Shown here: one piece after another, positions 7,841 to 15,736 of the stretch | Layout of the letters: each line of letters opens with the position of its first letter | How positions within the stretch are numbered: position 1 is the first letter of the stretch | The notes under the pieces: generated by a model | What the model saw: the letters and a program-made list of their open reading frames with translations, nothing else | What the model was told of the DNA's origin: nothing | Databases searched by the model: none | Source: Bacillus sp. AFS098217 | Lineage (GTDB): Bacteria; Bacillota; Bacilli; Bacillales; Bacillaceae_G | NCBI RefSeq assembly: GCF_002551815.1 | Contig: NZ_NVPR01000032.1 | Location: forward strand, 69,514 to 133,513 | Length of the DNA stretch: 64,000 nucleotides | Reading direction: 5' to 3' | Translations under genes and position numbers: made by a program

Positions 7841-8284
7841 ATGGATTCCTATTCAAATGATTACAATTTGATATACAGACAAAATGAAAAGCTAATTCGT
7901 GATATTGAAAAAGCCATTAACGGAGAGTATAGTGCAATACATTGCTATGCTAAATTAGCTAATTTAGCTCCACAAGGTAGTGAACGCGATCAAATTCTTG
8001 AAATCCGACAAGACGAAATAAAACATTTTCAACAATTTGTACAGATTTATATTCGTTTAACCGGTAGACAACCTCAGCCAAAAATCACTGAACCATGTCC
8101 AGATTCTTATGTAAGTGGATTAGAATTTGCAATACAAGATGAGCAACGAACCGTTGATTTTTACTTAAAAATCGCAGATGATACTACAGATCAATACATT
8201 AAAGAGGTATTTCGTAGAACGGCAGCCGATGAACAAAATCATGCCGTTTGGTTTCTATATTATTTTGTTAAAACAAAAGGATAA
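7841..8284 (+). CDS. Ferritin-like diiron domain protein
   Basis: A 147-residue four-helix protein of the ferritin-like superfamily. Candidate diiron ligands recur in helix positions: NGEYSAIHCY (Glu near 28), RQDEIKHF (ExxH near 60-64), AIQDEQRTVDFY and AADEQNHAVW (ExxH near the C terminus). It lacks a rubredoxin domain, so it is not a classical rubrerythrin. It could act in iron or peroxide handling or as a structural spore protein. GGGAGG precedes the ATG, and the upstream SigK-like promoter suggests late mother-cell expression. Exact role unknown. Confidence 0.7.
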   Translation: MDSYSNDYNLIYRQNEKLIRDIEKAINGEYSAIHCYAKLANLAPQGSERDQILEIRQDEIKHFQQFVQIYIRLTGRQPQPKITEPCPDSYVSGLEFAIQDEQRTVDFYLKIADDTTDQYIKEVFRRTAADEQNHAVWFLYYFVKTKG

Positions 8285-8342
8285 AATAAATCGAGATTTA
8301 AACACCGTTTACCCCAACATTTTTTCATTCATACTAGCTAAC

Positions 8343-8390
8343 AAAGAAAGGATACATACTCTGATATCAAGAATTGTATCCTTTCTTTTA
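8343..8390. terminator. Bidirectional terminator
   Basis: A 14-bp stem, AAAGAAAGGATACA with TGTATCCTTTCTTT, separates the convergent ferritin-like and HTH/RHH genes. Confidence 0.8.
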
Positions 8391-8864
8391 TTTATCTGGA
8401 TACGATTCATCACTCACTTCGTATCTTTGTAAAAATTCTTTCAACGCTTCTTCTACAATTCGAGACTTATGAACTCCTTTTGCAACAGATACAATATCTA
8501 AACGTTCTAAAACTTCCGTACATATAGAGAAAGTACGTTTCTTCTTTTCTGTACAATTCTCTGGCGTTAAAAGAATACATCCTTCTCTTTTTTGTAACAA
8601 TTCATAAATACTTTGTAATTGTTCATAAATTAATACTTGATAATCTATTTTTACATATTGAAGCGCTACGGCTTCTTGAAGATATAAATGCCGAGGCTCT
8701 TCTCCCTCTCCAATGAATATTCGTTTCTTTTGTTCACCATCATATTCATATCCGAGCATTCTAAGTTTTTTCGACAATGTATACGGGCTCATTTCAAGGC
8801 GTTTTGCAATAATAGCGAGTGATTCACGTTTATTTAAGCGATCTATAATTTCTCCAATCGTCAC
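8388..8864 (-). CDS. Putative regulator with N-terminal HTH and C-terminal ribbon-helix-helix
   Basis: A 158-residue protein not matched to a named family. Residues 1-40 (MTIGEIIDRLNKRESL, then IAKRLEMSPYTLSKKLRMLGY) look like a helix-turn-helix. Residues about 108-152 (KKRTFSICTEVLERLDIV, then SKSRIVEEALKEFL-like) look like a ribbon-helix-helix (Arc/CopG) domain. A linker of about 65 residues with coiled-coil character (YEQLQSIYELLQKREG) joins them. Two DNA-binding modules suggest a regulator, but no target gene is adjacent on its strand. GGGGGAAG precedes the start. The functional call is inferred. Confidence 0.6.
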   Translation of the reverse strand: MTIGEIIDRLNKRESLAIIAKRLEMSPYTLSKKLRMLGYEYDGEQKKRIFIGEGEEPRHLYLQEAVALQYVKIDYQVLIYEQLQSIYELLQKREGCILLTPENCTEKKKRTFSICTEVLERLDIVSVAKGVHKSRIVEEALKEFLQRYEVSDESYPDK

Positions 8865-8996
8865 TTTCTTCCCCCTTTCCCGAGCTCGTATGCTTGAAAT
8901 ACAGCTAGTATGTTATGATACAATGATTTTCTAACAGTATATGCAAAATTGAGAGCCTGTGCGATACATACCATTTAAGAAAAGGAGGTTTTTCAT

Positions 8997-9998
8997 ATGC
9001 TTTTTCGTAGCCGCACTCCACAATTTCACAACGAAAATATGCAACCGATTCCGAATAGCATCGCTACGATAGAAAGCGTTATGATTAACGGTCGTAAACA
9101 ATCCTTACTTATACGTGGTCAAGACGTGAATCAACCTATTTTATTCTGTTGTCACGGCGGCCCTGGTATGGCACAAATCGGATTCATTCGCCACTTTCAA
9201 AAAGACTTAGAAAAACATTTTGTCGTTATCAATTGGGATCAACGTGGAGCAGGAAAATCCTTTTCATTACAAGATATTCAAGCTCCTTTCACAATTGAAC
9301 AATTCGTTTCAGATACATGTGAAGTCATCCAATACCTTCTTTCTCGCTTTAAAAAGCAGAAATTATTCTTTGCTGGACATTCATGGGGGAGTATTCTCGG
9401 CTTAAAAATTGCAAATACATACCCAGAATACATCGAAGCCTACATTGGCATTGGTCAAATTGTACATATGAAACAAAACGAGGAACTATTGTACCAACAC
9501 TTAATTCATTCCGCAAAAAAACACGGTCACACACGTGCATTAGCTTCACTCACGAAACTAGGGAAACCACCTTTTCTAGATATGAAGCGTCTTATTATTC
9601 AAAGAAGATGGCTTAGTACATTTGGAGGTGCAGTTCAAAATGGATCCTCGTTTTCTTTTATTCGCAAAGGCTTACTTTCTTCAGAATATACGTGGCTAGA
9701 CTGGCTAAAATTTCTCGCAGGAAACATGAAGTCTGGAACATTATGGGAAGAAATGCTTACGGTGGATTTCTTTTCTACCATTTCAAGCCTTTCTGTACCT
9801 GTTTATTTCTGTTCTGGACGCTTTGATTATCAAACTCCTTATGCACTTGTCCAGCAATATTGCGATATGATTGAAGCGCCCATAAAAAAAATGATTTGGT
9901 TCCCCAATTCCGCTCACTCTCCAAATTTGGAAGAGCCTGAACTGTTCGCAGAATCTTTAAGCTCTATAAAACAAGAGTTATCTTTTTCACATAGATAA
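8997..9998 (+). CDS. Alpha/beta hydrolase, proline iminopeptidase-like
   Basis: A 333-residue alpha/beta hydrolase. The oxyanion motif HGGPGMAQIG (about 53-62), the NWDQRGAGKS strand and the nucleophile elbow GHSWGS are those of prolyl aminopeptidase-like (S33) enzymes. The acid is likely in SGRFDYQTP and the histidine in NSAHSPNLEEPE. It could be an aminopeptidase or an esterase. AAAAGGAGG stands 8 bases before the ATG. It is monocistronic, followed by a structured non-coding stretch. Confidence 0.8.
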   Translation: MLFRSRTPQFHNENMQPIPNSIATIESVMINGRKQSLLIRGQDVNQPILFCCHGGPGMAQIGFIRHFQKDLEKHFVVINWDQRGAGKSFSLQDIQAPFTIEQFVSDTCEVIQYLLSRFKKQKLFFAGHSWGSILGLKIANTYPEYIEAYIGIGQIVHMKQNEELLYQHLIHSAKKHGHTRALASLTKLGKPPFLDMKRLIIQRRWLSTFGGAVQNGSSFSFIRKGLLSSEYTWLDWLKFLAGNMKSGTLWEEMLTVDFFSTISSLSVPVYFCSGRFDYQTPYALVQQYCDMIEAPIKKMIWFPNSAHSPNLEEPELFAESLSSIKQELSFSHR

Positions 9999-10023
9999 CA
10001 AGCGGTGCTCCTTTTACATTTTA

Positions 10024-10176
10024 TAATGATGCGTCGCAACTTCACTCGGTTAGTGAACAGATCTCTCCGTAAAAGATTGTACAACCAGAATAAAGATTAG
10101 GACGCTGTACTCATCGCAATAGCAGTGATGTTACTGCTTAGTTTGTAGCGTGTCCGAGTCACCGTTGCGATTACAT
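10024..10176. other. Structured non-coding element with terminal inverted repeats
   Basis: The ends pair: TCGCAAC-TTC-ACTCGG on the left and CCGAGT-CACC-GTTGCGA on the right. Inside are two further hairpins, TTCACT-CGGTT-AGTGAA and AGCAGT-GATGTT-ACTGCT. There is no ORF. It lies after the hydrolase gene and before a bidirectional terminator. It is more GC-rich than the surrounding intergenic DNA. It may be a bcr-type/MITE repeat or a structured RNA; I see only one copy in this window. Confidence 0.55.
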
Positions 10177-10180
10177 GATA

Positions 10181-10211
10181 AAAAAGGTGCGTTTACTGAA
10201 CGCACCTTTTT
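10181..10211. terminator. Bidirectional terminator
   Basis: AAAAGGTGCGTT pairs with AACGCACCTTTT across a 5-base loop, between the hydrolase side and the LacI regulator. Confidence 0.85.
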
Positions 10212-11136
10212 ACTTTGTAGATTCTCTCTCAACAAATACAAACTCTGTTTCTAATGCTTCTTGTTGTACGTGTTTCTTTTTTATTTTTCCGACTAACTGC
10301 CGTAATGCCAATATCCCTTTCTTTTCACAAGAGCTTTCAATTGTTGTCAATGACGGAGTAACCCATTCCCCTTGTAAACTCCCTTTAAATCCAACAACTT
10401 GCAACTGCTTTGGTATATCGATACCAAGAGCAATTGCCGCCCGAATAGCCGAAATTGCGACTATATCACTTGAAGCTACAATTCCATCTATGTAAGGATA
10501 CTTTCGTAACAGTTCAATGAGCTGATTTTCTTCGCATCCCTTGAGACTTGCTTCTCGATAAGCAAGTTCTTCTTCCCAAACAGTATCTAAAAAACCAGAT
10601 ACATGTTCTTCCATTTCTTCATCTTCTGTCTCTTCTCCAATATAAACAAGAAAATGACAACCCTTTTCTTTTAGCAAAATTACAGCTTTTCTAGCACTTT
10701 CGTAATAATCCAAAGGAGATACTCTTTCGTCAAGTACAACAAATGGAATCGATAGTTTTCCCAGGTGCCGAAATACATCGCGCGTCATAATAGCACCAGC
10801 AATATCATTTTGCATCAGTATATCTATATATTCATTCTTACTTTCTATATTACAAACAATAATTTGATAGCCTTCTTTATATGCAGCTTCCTCTATTGAA
10901 CGAAGCAAAGTTATGTATGATGGATCACGTAAATTTGGTACGAGTATAGCAATCATTGTTGAGGACTTTTTAAATAATGCTTTTGCTACCCCATTCGGTC
11001 TATAGTGTAATTCCTCAATTGCTTGCTTTACTTGTTTTACTGTATCTTCATGAACATACCCTTTTTCATTAATTACTCGTGAAACGGTTGCGACTGAAAC
11101 ACCAGCCAATTTTGCAACATCACGTATGGTTGCCAC
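10210..11136 (-). CDS. LacI-family transcriptional regulator
   Basis: A 308-residue LacI/GalR regulator. The N-terminal HTH (TIRDVAKLAGVSVATVSRVIN, residues 3-23) and hinge (RPNGVAKALF) are intact. A periplasmic-binding-protein-like effector domain follows (about 60-305), with IAILVPNLRDP, DGIVASSDIVAISAIRAA and VVGFKGSLQGEWVTPSLTTIE. The effector domain is somewhat short for the family (usually about 330 total). No sugar operon is adjacent, so the effector and targets cannot be inferred; control may be in trans. Confidence 0.88.
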   Translation of the reverse strand: MATIRDVAKLAGVSVATVSRVINEKGYVHEDTVKQVKQAIEELHYRPNGVAKALFKKSSTMIAILVPNLRDPSYITLLRSIEEAAYKEGYQIIVCNIESKNEYIDILMQNDIAGAIMTRDVFRHLGKLSIPFVVLDERVSPLDYYESARKAVILLKEKGCHFLVYIGEETEDEEMEEHVSGFLDTVWEEELAYREASLKGCEENQLIELLRKYPYIDGIVASSDIVAISAIRAAIALGIDIPKQLQVVGFKGSLQGEWVTPSLTTIESSCEKKGILALRQLVGKIKKKHVQQEALETEFVFVERESTK

Positions 11137-11248
11137 ATCGTCACCCCTTAATATGGTACTAGCTTACAATTTTAAACTAAAACAAAATATGACATTCGTC
11201 AAGTTAATTATTTTATATTTCTGAAAATTGTTACATAAAATAAACTTT

Positions 11249-11725
11249 TTACAACTTACATTCTAGTTGGATTTCATGCAAGATTTCGATGTTATCATAG
11301 CCAACAAATGGAATTTCTTTCTTTATTTTTCGTGCCTCTTTCACAGCATCAATATACAAATTTGTCATTGTAAAATCACGCTTCTGATAAAAACGAAGTG
11401 CATTTGTATTGTCATTTGTAGTAATTAACCATACCTTTTTACAACATTGTTCCCGAGCCATCTCAATTACACACTCTACAAGCTTTGTTCCAATTCCTTT
11501 CTTTTCTTCAAGGCTATCCAATGATACAATCTCACAAATACTCTCTGTTAATTCGAAGGTTATAATTCCTACTATTCTGTTATTTTCAACTGCAACAAAA
11601 CCATGTAATTCGTCTAAGCGATGAGCTCTTCCCCTTGAAACCATCAGTGTACTTCCCCAATTCTCACACATAAACAGCCGAATTGTTTCTCTCATTTCTT
11701 CTGTAATTTTTTGTATGTAAACCAT
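11249..11725 (-). CDS. GNAT acetyltransferase
   Basis: A 158-residue GNAT acetyltransferase. The acetyl-CoA motif is SLEEKKGIGTKLVECVIE (about 73-90), with the later conserved LITTNDNTNALRFYQKRDF. GGGGAGAAG precedes the ATG. It is divergent from the yqkD-like gene; a perfect inverted repeat sits in the short shared promoter region. Substrate unknown. Confidence 0.82.
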   Translation of the reverse strand: MVYIQKITEEMRETIRLFMCENWGSTLMVSRGRAHRLDELHGFVAVENNRIVGIITFELTESICEIVSLDSLEEKKGIGTKLVECVIEMAREQCCKKVWLITTNDNTNALRFYQKRDFTMTNLYIDAVKEARKIKKEIPFVGYDNIEILHEIQLECKL

Positions 11726-11742
11726 GCTCTACTTCTCCCCTT

Positions 11743-11787
11743 TTTCCATCATTGTGATACAATATAAGTGTATCACAATGATGGAAA
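11743..11787. promoter_or_regulatory. Perfect 19-bp inverted repeat in a divergent promoter region
   Basis: TTTCCATCATTGTGATACA (11743-11761) is repeated as its exact reverse complement at 11769-11787 across a 7-base spacer ATATAAG. It lies 18 bases before the acetyltransferase start and 25 bases before yqkD. It looks like a dyad operator overlapping both promoters (TACAAT-like boxes on either strand), or a stable hairpin in either leader. The cognate regulator is unknown. Confidence 0.7.
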
Positions 11788-11811
11788 GGTATTTGGAGGA
11801 TGAGGTAAGGT

Positions 11812-12735
11812 ATGAAACGTTTTTTCACAGCATTACTCACTATACTAGGTGCGTTAATTGGCATTGGGATTTTCTTTACCAATAAAGTAATGTATTTAAA
11901 GAAAAAAACAGAGGAAGAAATTTTAGAGCGTGAAACGAAAAAACATTTTCGTTTAGAAGATTTTAACGCGGTTCCAAAAGAAGAAATTCACATTCCTTCT
12001 CAATTTGGATATGATATTCACGGATATTACATTCCTGCTGGTCATTCCAATAAATTTATGATTTTTTGTCACGGTGTAACTGTAAACAAAATAAACTCTG
12101 TCAAATATGCAAACTTATTTTTAAGTAGAGGATATAACGTATTTATTTATGATCATCGTCGCCACGGTAAAACAGGTGGTAAAACGACGAGCTATGGTTA
12201 TTATGAAAAACACGATTTAAAGTCTGTAGTTGACTGGCTAAAAAATCGCTTTGGAAAAGACATTATCTTAGGTATTCATGGCGAGTCGATGGGAGCTGCA
12301 ACACTTCTTCAATATGCAGGACTCGTAGAAGACGGCGCCGATTTCTATATTGCAGATTGTCCTTTCTCTGATTTTTACGGGCAGCTACAACACCGTTTAA
12401 AGGCTGAATTCTATTTACCAAAATGGCCATTATTGCCTTTAGCAAATGCATTTTTAAAAGTTCGTGATGGCTATACGATACGTGAAGTTTCACCAATTGA
12501 TTGTATAAAGAATATAAACAATCCCGTTCTCTTTATTCATAGTAAAGACGATGATTACATTTTATGCGATATGACAAAAGCACTCTATGAAGCAAAAGAA
12601 AACAATAAGCAACTCTATATTGCAGAGCATGGTGCACACGCTTGCTCTTACAATGAAAACAAACAAGAATACGAAGCTGCAATCGATCAATTTTTAGGAA
12701 CATATGTAAAAGAAACAAAAAACAGGCTTGCATAA
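11812..12735 (+). CDS. yqkD: Membrane-anchored alpha/beta hydrolase YqkD
   Basis: A 307-residue alpha/beta hydrolase with an N-terminal signal anchor (residues 4-22, FFTALLTILGALIGIGIFF). The catalytic serine lies in GIHGESMGAAT (about 162), the Asp probably in HSKDDDYI and the His in EHGAHACS. FCHGVTVNK gives the oxyanion loop. Length and anchor match B. subtilis YqkD, which lies in the same neighbourhood. An esterase or peptidase acting at the membrane surface is likely; the substrate is unknown. Confidence 0.82.
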   Translation: MKRFFTALLTILGALIGIGIFFTNKVMYLKKKTEEEILERETKKHFRLEDFNAVPKEEIHIPSQFGYDIHGYYIPAGHSNKFMIFCHGVTVNKINSVKYANLFLSRGYNVFIYDHRRHGKTGGKTTSYGYYEKHDLKSVVDWLKNRFGKDIILGIHGESMGAATLLQYAGLVEDGADFYIADCPFSDFYGQLQHRLKAEFYLPKWPLLPLANAFLKVRDGYTIREVSPIDCIKNINNPVLFIHSKDDDYILCDMTKALYEAKENNKQLYIAEHGAHACSYNENKQEYEAAIDQFLGTYVKETKNRLA

Positions 12736-12747
12736 GCCTGTTTTTTT
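12718..12747. terminator. Terminator after yqkD
   Basis: The stem AAACAGGCTT/AAGCCTGTTT with a GCAT loop and seven or more Ts overlaps the yqkD stop. Confidence 0.85.
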
Positions 12748-12751
12748 CATG

Positions 12752-12997
12752 TTACTGCGCTAAAACATCTGTAACTTGTTCCATATTTTCCGCAATCCAC
12801 TTCACTGCCTCATCAAGCGTTGGGAACTCCGTCGTTTGAAAGGTTACCTCGTCTTGAAGCAGCCACACATCTTTCTGTTCTTGTCCCACACCTGCAATCG
12901 ACCAATGAAGTAAACTGTATGGATGGTTATCATTCAAAAATGATGCCCAAGTGCGCTCATTTGCGATATTTTGTAGTGTAAGTAATTGTTTATCCAT
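12752..12997 (-). CDS. yqkC: YqkC-like small protein (DUF2552)
   Basis: An 81-residue soluble protein with a Trp-rich centre (ERTWASFL, LLHWSIAG, KDVWLLQDE) and a C-terminal EAVKWIAENM helix. Length, composition and position next to yqkD fit B. subtilis YqkC (DUF2552). Function unknown. Confidence 0.65.
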   Translation of the reverse strand: MDKQLLTLQNIANERTWASFLNDNHPYSLLHWSIAGVGQEQKDVWLLQDEVTFQTTEFPTLDEAVKWIAENMEQVTDVLAQ

Positions 12998-13135
12998 GTT
13001 TCGTCACCTTACTATAGTCAATTATAAACGTTATTATAACACTCTCCTCTGCTTGAGACAAAGAGAGGTTTTTTTATTGTCAAGTTTCCCCTCCAATTAT
13101 ATGATAGACTTAAGCGTTTGGAAGGAGGGATAAAG

Positions 13136-13342
13136 TTGGCAAAAGTACAAATTAAAGTGAATGATAATGGCTCGTTTCGCATTACAGGGGATGTGGAATT
13201 AGTTGATTCACAAGGGAATGTATTCCCAGCAAAACCTGCATTTTCTTTATGTCGCTGCGGTTTATCAAAAAACATGCCTTATTGCGATGCTTCACATAAG
13301 GGGAAATTTGAATCTATCGTTCGCGCTCCAGAAACAAAATAA
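13136..13342 (+). CDS. CDGSH iron-sulfur domain protein
   Basis: A 68-residue protein carrying the CDGSH-type motif C-R-C-G-x-S-x4-P-Y-C-D-x-S-H (about residues 43-58), which binds a redox-active [2Fe-2S] cluster through three Cys and one His, as in mitoNEET. I start at the TTG at 13136 (MAKVQIKV), with AAGGAGG 8 bases upstream. It probably transfers electrons or clusters; the partner is unknown. Confidence 0.88.
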   Translation: MAKVQIKVNDNGSFRITGDVELVDSQGNVFPAKPAFSLCRCGLSKNMPYCDASHKGKFESIVRAPETK

Positions 13343-13350
13343 CTATTAAG

Positions 13351-13378
13351 AAGCATGTACATTCATTTGTGCATGCTT
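13351..13378 (+). terminator. Possible terminator of the CDGSH gene
   Basis: AAGCATGTACA pairs with TTGTGCATGCTT, but the following T tract is poor. Confidence 0.45.
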
Positions 13379-13518
13379 TATATATGTCCCGTAGCGGACA
13401 ATATTTCCTACTAAATATTGTTTTCCTTCTCTCATCTATCAATGGTTTTTCCGCCCTTCATTTTCATACAATTCTTCACATTCAAATATTTTTTGCTATC
13501 CTTTTTTCTTTTTTGTGC

Positions 13519-13524
13519 TATAAT
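13519..13524 (+). promoter_or_regulatory. Probable -10 box of the rib operon
   Basis: TATAAT, preceded by a TGC extended -10-like context, lies 11 bases upstream of the FMN aptamer. No good -35 is seen at the normal distance; the upstream T-rich run may compensate. Confidence 0.6.
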
Positions 13525-13534
13525 GTGAGCAAAC

Positions 13535-13677
13535 AGCATCCTTCGGGGTCGGGTGAAATTCCCAACCGGCGGTGATGAAGTGCACACTTCTAAGTCCGTG
13601 ACCCGTTTTCAAATTTGGAAACGGTGGATCTAGTGAAACTCTAGGGCCGACAGTATAGTCTGGATGGGAGAAGGATA
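13535..13677 (+). ncRNA. FMN riboswitch (RFN element)
   Basis: The conserved RFN blocks are present in order: CTTCGGGGTCGGGTGAAATT, CCCAACCGGCGGTGATGAAG, AGTCCGTGACCC, GGATCTAGTGAAACTCTAGG, GGCCGACAGTATAGTCTGG and ATGGGAGAAGGATA. This class binds FMN and turns off riboflavin synthesis. It precedes ribD by about 310 bases, and a strong terminator lies between them. Confidence 0.97.
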
Positions 13678-13922
13678 TGTTTTCTAGTGCTTATATATAG
13701 CGAATACACTCTTATTTTGGCATACACATTTTTAAAGATTCTCTTTACTGTATATGTTTTATTTCATATACCTATGTTTTTATGCTGAAATAAAAAGATA
13801 CGACTAGCGTATGAAAAATTGATAGTTTGCTAGGCTTCTTTCTAATGCAAAAATATCAAGCATCGTTAGGTTTCTTTCCTATACTTTCGTATTCGAACTA
13901 TATTTCTAGAAATCACGTCTCC
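13678..13922 (+). other. Long riboswitch-to-terminator spacer
   Basis: About 245 bases of AT-rich leader lie between the FMN aptamer and the terminator. I see no gene and no convincing ribosome binding site. The two GCTAGG/GTTAGG-TTTCTTTC blocks (near 13830 and 13865) are similar to each other. It must carry any antiterminator pairing. Confidence 0.5.
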
Positions 13923-13962
13923 CAAACCCCAAGGATAATAATATCCTTGGGGTTTTTTGATT
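13923..13962 (+). terminator. Attenuator terminator of the rib operon
   Basis: ACCCCAAGGATA pairs with TATCCTTGGGGT across a short loop and is followed by six Ts. It ends about 25 bases before ribD and is the expected FMN-controlled terminator. Confidence 0.88.
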
Positions 13963-13985
13963 TTTTCTTAGGAGAGGTGAAGAGA

Positions 13986-15098
13986 ATGACAGACCAAGAA
14001 TATATGAGGATTGCCCTACAGTTAGCACAAAGTACTATGGGGCAAACGAGTCCAAATCCAATGGTCGGTGCTGTTGTTGTAAAAGATGGAAACATCGTCG
14101 GAATGGGTGCCCATCTCCGTGCAGGTGAAGAGCATGCAGAGGTTCATGCCCTTCAAATGGCAGGTGATCAGGCGTATGGCGCTACTGTATACGTAACCCT
14201 TGAGCCATGCAGTCATTTTGGAAAAACACCGCCATGCTGTGAGTTGCTCATTGAGAAGCAAGTAAAACGTGTTGTAATTGCTTCTCTCGATTCCAATCCA
14301 CTTGTTTCAGGTAATGGCAAAAAACGGTTACAGGATGCAGGGATCCATATAACGACTGGTGTTCTTGAAGAGGAAGCCCTCTCATTAAACCGATACTTTT
14401 TTCACTACATGAAAACAAAACAGCCATTTGTAACAATAAAGACCGCAATGAGTTTGGATGGGAAAATAGCGACCGTTACTGGAGAAAGTAAATGGATTAC
14501 AGGTGAAAAAGCTCGTAAGGACGTTCATCAATACCGTCATACACACGATGCCATTCTTGTTGGCGTAAATACTGTGATAACCGATAATCCACATTTAACA
14601 ACCAGGCTTCCAAACGGTGGACAAAATCCGATTCGAATTATTTTAGATACACATTTACGAGTTCCGCATTCCTCTCATGTCATTACTGATGGGTTAGCGC
14701 CAACATGGATCATTGTTGGAAAAGATGTAAAAAAAGAAAAAATAGATGCTTATGAATCTCAAAATGTATCTGTATTTCAGATGAAAAAGAGTCAAATTGA
14801 AGTACGGGACCTCCTCTCTCTTCTTGGAGAGAAGCAAATTCTTTCACTCTTTATTGAGGGGGGACAATCGGTCCATGCAAGCTTTTTAGAAGCTAAATGC
14901 TTCAATGAAATCGTGACCTATATAAGTCCAAAATTAATTGGTGGAAAAGATGCACCAACTTGGTTTGGTGGTACTGGTTTTATAAAACTGCAAGATGCAC
15001 TTTCCTTAGAAATTCAAGAGATGAAACAAATTGGCGATGATATAAAAATCATTGCAAGTAAGCGAAGTGAGGTGCCTACATGTTTACAGGGATTGTAG
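13986..15098 (+). CDS. ribD: Bifunctional riboflavin deaminase/reductase RibD
   Basis: A 370-residue enzyme for the second and third steps from GTP: pyrimidine deaminase (about 1-145) and reductase (about 150-365). Zinc ligands are in HAEVHAL and PCSHFGKTPPC. The reductase has KTAMSLDGKIAT, ESKWITG and FIEGGQSVHASF. I use the ATG at 13986, which has GGAGAGGTGAAG upstream. An in-frame extension of 53 residues would read back through the terminator and is rejected. It overlaps ribE by 19 bases. Confidence 0.97.
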   Translation: MTDQEYMRIALQLAQSTMGQTSPNPMVGAVVVKDGNIVGMGAHLRAGEEHAEVHALQMAGDQAYGATVYVTLEPCSHFGKTPPCCELLIEKQVKRVVIASLDSNPLVSGNGKKRLQDAGIHITTGVLEEEALSLNRYFFHYMKTKQPFVTIKTAMSLDGKIATVTGESKWITGEKARKDVHQYRHTHDAILVGVNTVITDNPHLTTRLPNGGQNPIRIILDTHLRVPHSSHVITDGLAPTWIIVGKDVKKEKIDAYESQNVSVFQMKKSQIEVRDLLSLLGEKQILSLFIEGGQSVHASFLEAKCFNEIVTYISPKLIGGKDAPTWFGGTGFIKLQDALSLEIQEMKQIGDDIKIIASKRSEVPTCLQGL

Positions 15099-15724
15099 AA
15101 GAGCTAGGAACTGTTTCGAATATAAAGCAAAGCGGAGAAGCAATGGAACTAACCATCCATGCAAATTCGATTTTATCCGACGTCAAACTAGGTGATAGTA
15201 TCGCTGTTAACGGAATCTGTTTAACCGTTACTTCTTTTACCGCATCTTCTTTTACTGTTGATGCCATGCCTGAAACAATGAAATCAACGTCACTTTGTAT
15301 GCTAAAGCCTCTTTCTAAAGCGAATTTAGAACGAGCAATGGCTGCAAACGGACGCTTTGGTGGGCACTTTGTCACAGGTCATATTGATGGAGTCGGTACC
15401 ATTGTAAGTAAAAAACAGCACTTCAATGCTATATATTACAAAATTGGAATTCCAAATGATTTACTCCGGTATTGTTTACAAAAAGGATCTGTGGCTGTTG
15501 ATGGTACAAGTTTAACAATATTTGATATAGATGAATCTTCCATTACAATCTCACTCATCCCGCACACAGTAAGCGAATCTATTATTGGCGAAAAGGTAGC
15601 TGGAGATATTGTGAACATTGAATGTGACATGATTGGAAAATATATCGAGCATTTTATTTCAAAGCCAGCAAAGCGAGATAGTTCAGTTACAGAAAGTTTT
15701 TTACAAGAAAACGGATTTCTATAA
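15080..15724 (+). CDS. ribE: Riboflavin synthase, alpha subunit
   Basis: A 214-residue riboflavin synthase that dismutates two lumazine molecules into riboflavin. It begins with the diagnostic MFTGIVEELG and has two homologous beta-barrel lumazine-binding halves (about 1-97 and 98-200), each with a GDSIAVNGICLTVTS-like or GSVAVDGTSLTIFD-like block. The start lies inside the ribD 3' end, suggesting translational coupling. Confidence 0.97.
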   Translation: MFTGIVEELGTVSNIKQSGEAMELTIHANSILSDVKLGDSIAVNGICLTVTSFTASSFTVDAMPETMKSTSLCMLKPLSKANLERAMAANGRFGGHFVTGHIDGVGTIVSKKQHFNAIYYKIGIPNDLLRYCLQKGSVAVDGTSLTIFDIDESSITISLIPHTVSESIIGEKVAGDIVNIECDMIGKYIEHFISKPAKRDSSVTESFLQENGFL

Positions 15725-15736
15725 GGGGGATACACA

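Noticed and set aside
13827-13985. 53-residue N-terminal extension of RibD
   Set aside because: It would be translated from the terminator region of the riboswitch; the ATG at 13986 has a good ribosome binding site and the usual N terminus.
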